DNA from: Oscillospiraceae bacterium
GTDB lineage: Bacteria; Bacillota; Clostridia; Oscillospirales; Oscillospiraceae
DNA: 64,000 nt
NCBI GenBank assembly: GCA_015067845.1
Contig: SVLT01000001.1
Coordinates: 62,001-126,000 of the forward strand
Reading direction: 5' to 3'
Notes under the pieces: model-generated
What the model was told of the DNA's origin: nothing
The model's input: the letters and a program-made list of their open reading frames with translations, nothing else
Database searches by the model: none
Program-made: the position numbers and the translations under genes
Shown here: piece after piece, positions 59,902-64,000 of the stretch
Layout: each line of letters begins with the position of its first letter
Numbering within the stretch: position 1 is the stretch's first letter

Positions 59902-61263
59902 ATGAAAACCCAGTATAACTTAGACCTTTACATCAAGAAGATGCAAAACAAAGGCATCCGTCTGCACAGCGCGCTTCTCTATTCCAATTATGAATTACAG
60001 GAAGTACATTATTTCCCGCCCTATGACCGGGAAATGCGTCACCGCGCTTATTCCACCACCAAATCCTTTGTGGCTATTGCCGTGGGTAAATTGTACACCC
60101 AGGGGCTGATCAATCTGGACGATAAGATCGTGGATTATTTCCGCGAGGAATTCCAGCTGGGACAGCTGCCGGAATATCTGGAAAACAACACCATCCGGAA
60201 TATGCTCATGATGAACACCTGCTACAGCGCTTCTACCTATGGTCTGCACAGAAAGGACTGGGCGCGCTCCTATTTCGACGCAAAGCCCACCCATCCTGCC
60301 GGCACGCTGTGGTTTTACGACAGCTCGGGATCCTATGTCATGGGCGCGTTGGTCAAGCGTCTGACCGGTAAGGATTTTGTGTCCTACCTGCGTCCGGAAT
60401 TTGACATTCTTGGCTTGTCTCCTGACATCACCTGCGTTGCCGGCCCGGACGGCGATATGTGGGCCGGCTCCGGTCTGCTGATCACACCAGAGGATCTTGC
60501 CCGTGTGGCCTACTGGATCCTGAATAAGGGCAACTGGAAGGGCCAGCAGTTGCTGGATCCCCAGTACTGCGTCGATGCCGTTTCTCCCCTGATCTGCAAT
60601 TACGACGATGTTTCCGCCATTCATGTGAACCGGGGCTATGGCTATCAGATCTGGGCGATCCCCAACGGCGGCTTCATCTTCAAGGGCCTGGGCGGTCAGT
60701 TTGCCATCGGTTTCCCGGATAAGGATCTGGTTTTCGTCTGCACCGCGGATGTACAAGGAAATCAGTTTATGTATGACGAGCTGATCGACGGCGTTTATGA
60801 GTACATTCTGGGCGAAGATATGACCCCCAGACTGCCCGCACCGGAAAATGTGTTGGATCAGATCGCAAATGTGATCTACGAAATCGATCCCAATCCCAGT
60901 GGCTTTTCTAAGGTTTGTGTCCGCAAGGATGAAAACGGAACAAGCCTCTGTTATGTCAAAAACGGTGTGGAGCTTGAATTGCCTTTTGACACTGAGCAAG
61001 AAATAACCTGCAATTTCCCCGAGACTTTCTACGGTCCCCAGCTTCTGGACGAAGCACAGAGAATCAATTATAAGTGCCAGATCCAGGCCACATGGGTGGA
61101 AAAACACAAGCTCTTCCTCCGGGTTTGGGCAAATGATATCTATGTGGGTAACATGGCGATCAGCCTGTCCTTTGTTGGCGACAAGATCGGCATCAAGATG
61201 AGCCGCGCAGCCCAGTTCTTCTTCGATGATTACCAGGGCTACTACGGCGGCAAAAAGATTTGA
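59902..61263 (+). CDS. beta-lactamase-fold serine hydrolase (class C type)
   Basis: 453 residues from the ATG at 59902 (GAGGTG upstream). SxxK in AYSTTKSFVAIAVG (Ser about 47), YxS-type second motif near FYDSSGSYVMGALVKRLTG, and FKGLGGQFAIGFP in the place of the KTG/HxG motif. No signal peptide, so likely cytosolic: an esterase, amidase or D-aminopeptidase rather than a drug-hydrolysing beta-lactamase. A C-terminal beta-rich domain (about 335-450) follows the hydrolase. Confidence 0.85.
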   Translation: MKTQYNLDLYIKKMQNKGIRLHSALLYSNYELQEVHYFPPYDREMRHRAYSTTKSFVAIAVGKLYTQGLINLDDKIVDYFREEFQLGQLPEYLENNTIRNMLMMNTCYSASTYGLHRKDWARSYFDAKPTHPAGTLWFYDSSGSYVMGALVKRLTGKDFVSYLRPEFDILGLSPDITCVAGPDGDMWAGSGLLITPEDLARVAYWILNKGNWKGQQLLDPQYCVDAVSPLICNYDDVSAIHVNRGYGYQIWAIPNGGFIFKGLGGQFAIGFPDKDLVFVCTADVQGNQFMYDELIDGVYEYILGEDMTPRLPAPENVLDQIANVIYEIDPNPSGFSKVCVRKDENGTSLCYVKNGVELELPFDTEQEITCNFPETFYGPQLLDEAQRINYKCQIQATWVEKHKLFLRVWANDIYVGNMAISLSFVGDKIGIKMSRAAQFFFDDYQGYYGGKKI

Positions 61264-61270
61264 TTAAATT

Positions 61271-61299
61271 TACACCCCAGCCAATTCGGCTGGGGTGTT
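61271..61299. terminator. bidirectional terminator
   Basis: ACACCCCAGCC/GGCTGGGGTGT between the convergent hydrolase and cysteine desulfurase genes. Confidence 0.8.
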
Positions 61300-61301
61300 G
61301 C

Positions 61302-62429
61302 TTATCTGTTTTTCCAATCCAGAATCGTCTGAACACCTGCAAGCAAGGCGTCAACATCCGACTGTGTCGTCTCCCGGCTGAGAGAAATACGGAAGGAACT
61401 GTCCATAATCTGGGGCGGCAGACCCATAGCCGTCAGCGTATGACTCCGGTGCCCCTTGGCGCAGGCAGATCCGGCAGAAACACAGATGCCGGCATCCTGC
61501 AAGATATTGATGGAGTTTTGCGTTGGTACGCCGGGAATGGACACGGAAAGAATATGGGGCGCATCGTGACAACCGTTGATCACCACGCCATCCTTGTTGG
61601 ACAAGGCATCCACGATTTGTGTCAAAAGAGCCTTCTCTCTTTCCATATCCGCCGCAAAGGCAGCCCGCACCTCATCGCAAGCGGCAGCAAAGCCGAAAAT
61701 TGCCGGTGTGGCCTCTGTTCCGCTGCGAAGTCCGCTTTCTTGGCCGCCGCCTAACAGCAACGGCGGAAAGGATTTCAGCTTCGGACTGATATACAAGGCA
61801 CCGCAGCCCTTTGGTCCGTGCACCTTATGGGCCGAAACAGAAATCAGATCCGCGCCAAATGTCTTTGCGTCAAAGGGTATCTTCAAAAATCCCTGCACAG
61901 CATCCGTATGGAACAGCGCATTGGGGCACAGCTTGTGGGTCAATTTCGCCATTTGAGCAATAGGCATAACCGAGCCCACCTCGTTATTGACCATCATAAC
62001 GGACACCAATATGGTATCAGAACGAAGTGCGGCTTTCAATTGATCCGCTGTGATCCGCCCCAGAGAGTCCGGTTGCAGGTATGTAACCTCGTAACCCTGT
62101 GTTTCCAGCTCTTTCATGGTGTTCAGCACGGCGTGATGCTCAATGGTGGTGGTCACAATGTGTTTTCCCCGCTTTCCCAGCCGCTTCACAGCCCCCAGGA
62201 TGGCCCAATTGTCCGCTTCCGTGCCACCGGAAGTAAAGAACACCCGATCGTTTTCCGCGCCCATAGCGGCCGCTACCCGGCTTCTGGCAACGCGCAGCTC
62301 TTTTGCGCCGTCAATACCGAACTGATACAGGGCGCTGGGATTTGCCCAGTTATCTGTCAGGGCTTTTGTCATTGCCGCCACAGCGGCCTGACAGGGCTTT
62401 GTGGTAGCAGAATTGTCCAAATAGATCAT
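61302..62429 (-). CDS. nifS: cysteine desulfurase NifS/IscS family
   Basis: 375 residues from the ATG at 62429 (AGGAAAG upstream), 2 nt after mnmE. Fold type I PLP enzyme: YLDNSATTKP at the N-terminus, TSGGTEADN, EHHAVLN, PLP Lys in SAHKVHGPKG, catalytic Cys in GSACAKGHRSHT (class I loop length). Supplies sulfur for Fe-S clusters or tRNA thiolation; the mnmE partnership suggests tRNA modification. Confidence 0.94.
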   Translation of the reverse strand: MIYLDNSATTKPCQAAVAAMTKALTDNWANPSALYQFGIDGAKELRVARSRVAAAMGAENDRVFFTSGGTEADNWAILGAVKRLGKRGKHIVTTTIEHHAVLNTMKELETQGYEVTYLQPDSLGRITADQLKAALRSDTILVSVMMVNNEVGSVMPIAQMAKLTHKLCPNALFHTDAVQGFLKIPFDAKTFGADLISVSAHKVHGPKGCGALYISPKLKSFPPLLLGGGQESGLRSGTEATPAIFGFAAACDEVRAAFAADMEREKALLTQIVDALSNKDGVVINGCHDAPHILSVSIPGVPTQNSINILQDAGICVSAGSACAKGHRSHTLTAMGLPPQIMDSSFRISLSRETTQSDVDALLAGVQTILDWKNR

Positions 62430-62431
62430 AC

Positions 62432-63793
62432 TTACTTTCCTACACAAAATCTTTCAAAAATTCTTGCGGTAATATCCTCCCGCACCGTTGCCCCTATGAC
62501 CTCGCCCATGGCTTCCATGGCTTGTTCCACATCGGTCAACACCACATCAGGGGTCTGCTGAGCTCTCAGTCCGGCAAGTGCACGGAGCATGGCTTCATAA
62601 GCTCTGCGGCAGGCATCGTACTGCCGGGCATTGGTAAGGATCGATCCGTCGCAGGGCGTATCACCCGCAAACATCACATCCACCGCATCCGCAAGCAGCT
62701 CCAACCCTGCTCCTGTGGCGGCGGATATTTCGATCACCTGCATAAACGGCAGGTCACCGGGCACAACCTTACTTCCAACATCCGACTTATTGATCAGCGC
62801 AATGGCATGCTCATGCTCTACGCAAAGCTCAATGATCGCCCGGTCATCTTCCGTCAATGGTGTACTGCCGTCGCATACGAACAAGACAAGGTCTGCATTC
62901 TCAATTGCCTCTTTGGAACGCTCCACGCCCATTGCTTCGATCCGATCTTCCGTTTCCCGGATGCCGGCGGTATCGATCAGACGCAGCCGCGTGGATCCCA
63001 GCATCACGGATTCTTCCACCGTGTCCCGGGTAGTTCCGGCGACCTCGGTTACGATGACACGCTCGTAACCGACAAGGGCGTTCAGAAGGCTGCTCTTACC
63101 CACATTGGGTCGGCCTACAATGGCTGCCGCAACGCCGTGTCGCAGGATCTTGCCCTGCCCGTAGGTTTTCAGTACCGCTTCCAATGCCTTCGTATCGGCT
63201 TTCAGCGGTTTTTCATAGTTAGCTAGGCCAAAATCTTCGATATCCTCATCAGGATAATCCAAAACCGCGTAGAAATGACTGCACAGATCCCGCAGGTCCT
63301 CATAAATGGGCCGCAAACGCTTTTGCAGCGCACCGCCCACCTGCCCGGCGGCATTAGCGGCCGCATCTGCAGTGTCCGCCTCAATAAGATCGATCACTGC
63401 TTCCGCCTGAGTCAGATCCAGCTTGCCGTTCAAAAAGGCGCGCTTGGTGAATTCGCCGCGCTTGGCAGGTGCGGCACCGGCAATGTACAGACTCTCCAGA
63501 CCGGCAGCAAGCACAGCCGGTGAACCGTGGCAATGAAATTCCACCGTGTCCTCTCCGGTATAGGTATGGGGTGCCCGGGTATAGATGGCGCAGCATTGGT
63601 CGATGACCCGTCCGGCCTTGTCATGGAGCGTTCCCAAAACCAATTGACGGTTCGGTGCGTCCGCAAGGGATTTTCCACTATTAAGGGCAAAGACCTTGCC
63701 CGCGATCAGTGCGCAGTCGTCACCGGTCATACGAATGATACCGATGGCAGACACGGTCAGACCGGTAGAAACAGCAGCGATGGTATGGGACAT
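62432..63793 (-). CDS. mnmE: tRNA modification GTPase MnmE
   Basis: 453 residues. N-terminal formyl-THF-binding domain (1-120), helical domain, inserted GTPase domain with G1 GRPNVGKSS (about 224-232), G2 TTRDT, G3 DTAG, G4 NKSD, and the C-terminal C-x-G-K (CVGK). With MnmG it modifies U34 of tRNAs that read split codon boxes. Operon with nifS. Confidence 0.97.
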   Translation of the reverse strand: MSHTIAAVSTGLTVSAIGIIRMTGDDCALIAGKVFALNSGKSLADAPNRQLVLGTLHDKAGRVIDQCCAIYTRAPHTYTGEDTVEFHCHGSPAVLAAGLESLYIAGAAPAKRGEFTKRAFLNGKLDLTQAEAVIDLIEADTADAAANAAGQVGGALQKRLRPIYEDLRDLCSHFYAVLDYPDEDIEDFGLANYEKPLKADTKALEAVLKTYGQGKILRHGVAAAIVGRPNVGKSSLLNALVGYERVIVTEVAGTTRDTVEESVMLGSTRLRLIDTAGIRETEDRIEAMGVERSKEAIENADLVLFVCDGSTPLTEDDRAIIELCVEHEHAIALINKSDVGSKVVPGDLPFMQVIEISAATGAGLELLADAVDVMFAGDTPCDGSILTNARQYDACRRAYEAMLRALAGLRAQQTPDVVLTDVEQAMEAMGEVIGATVREDITARIFERFCVGK

Positions 63794-63820
63794 ACTTGCC
63801 CCTCCTTGATTTTTCTTTCT

Positions 63821-63848
63821 ATTATAACACGAAACCGCAAAATTGCAA
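63821..63848 (-). promoter_or_regulatory. promoter of mnmE-nifS
   Basis: Minus strand TTGCAA (63848-63843), 16-nt spacer, TATAAT (63826-63821). Confidence 0.7.
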
Positions 63849-63860
63849 CATGGGCAAACC

Positions 63861-63889
63861 TTGACTTTTTTGCGGTCAAATCATATGAT
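63861..63889 (+). promoter_or_regulatory. promoter of the last gene in the window
   Basis: TTGACT, 17-nt spacer, TATGAT; divergent from the mnmE promoter. Confidence 0.75.
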
Positions 63890-63915
63890 ATAGAAAACCG
63901 CAAAAGGGGGCAGCT

Positions 63916-64000
63916 ATGAAACGTTTTCGTAAGATCTATCTGGAAATATCCAACATCTGCAATTTGAAATGTTCCTTTTGCCCCGGCACGAAGCGGCAAA
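63916..64000 (+). CDS. radical SAM protein (N-terminus, partial)
   Basis: Only 28 codons are in the window; AGGGGGCAGCT precedes the ATG. MKRFRKIYLEISNICNLKCSFC... contains the radical SAM motif C-x3-C-x2-C (NICNLKCSFCPG), with an early position typical of SPASM- or MoaA-like enzymes. Product cannot be specified. Confidence 0.8.
   Translation, partial: MKRFRKIYLEISNICNLKCSFCPGTKRQ

Noticed and set aside
59902..61263. Antibiotic-resistance beta-lactamase
   Set aside because: No signal peptide, and the third motif is not KTG; the fold is shared with many esterases and peptidases.

Overview
The window comes from a spore-forming, anaerobic Clostridia chromosome, most likely an Oscillospiraceae/Ruminococcaceae-type gut or rumen bacterium. 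The signs are the spoIIAA-spoIIAB-sigF operon, yqfC/yqfD/ylbJ/yunB, four T-box leaders, a 2-oxoacid:ferredoxin oxidoreductase, and strong Shine-Dalgarno and sigma-A promoters. Genus is not assigned.

Layout. 1-12.5 kb: housekeeping and sporulation genes on the minus strand (ybeY end, phoH, yqfD, yqfC, ligA, yunB, pcrA, sigma-F operon), with ylbJ on plus. 12.6-15.6 kb: valS under a valine T-box. 16.3-20.3 kb: a convergent CsbB-like/YfhO-like pair, probably for surface-polymer glycosylation. 20.4-24.4 kb: rhamnulokinase, a tandem class II aldolase and an M28 peptidase in one operon.

24.5-38.4 kb is a branched-chain amino/keto/fatty acid locus. A minus-strand unit under a leucine-type T-box (CUG) encodes an isopropylmalate-synthase-like protein without its metal-binding histidines, plus a TIM-barrel/acyl-CoA ligase fusion. 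Divergently, an isoleucine-type (AUC) and a valine-type (GUC) T-box each precede an HTH-cupin-acyl-CoA ligase fusion. The second ligase continues into a P-loop ATPase, a four-subunit VOR-type 2-oxoacid:ferredoxin oxidoreductase and a branched-chain aminotransferase. T-boxes switch genes on when the amino acid is scarce, so I infer a biosynthetic direction: branched short-chain acids to acyl-CoA, to 2-oxoacid by reductive carboxylation, to Leu/Ile/Val.

40.3-44.0 kb and 47.8-51.4 kb are two related integrative elements of about 3.6 kb, in opposite orientation, inserted in the 3' ends of tRNA-Pro(GGG) and tRNA-Pro(CGG). Each encodes a ribbon-helix-helix-type regulator, a CRESS-DNA-virus-like Rep (HUH endonuclease plus superfamily 3 helicase), a small excisionase-like HTH protein and a tyrosine integrase. 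Just upstream of each rep is a perfect 13-bp stem whose loop presents CAGTATTAC or TAGTATTAC, matching the rolling-circle origin nonanucleotide of eukaryotic CRESS-DNA viruses. They also share a strongly conserved non-coding region of about 300 bp, arm-type integrase sites, and terminators that replace the tRNA's own.

Between and after the elements lie a radical-SAM gene pair, an M50 protease, coaX, trpS, an M20 hydrolase, gltX, tRNA-Ser(GCU), a beta-lactamase-fold hydrolase, nifS, mnmE and the start of a radical SAM gene. All three tRNA genes are, or were before element insertion, followed by a terminator, a hairpin repeat with a CCGGGGG core and a degenerate copy of that tRNA's own 3' end: an apparent small tRNA-associated repeat family.
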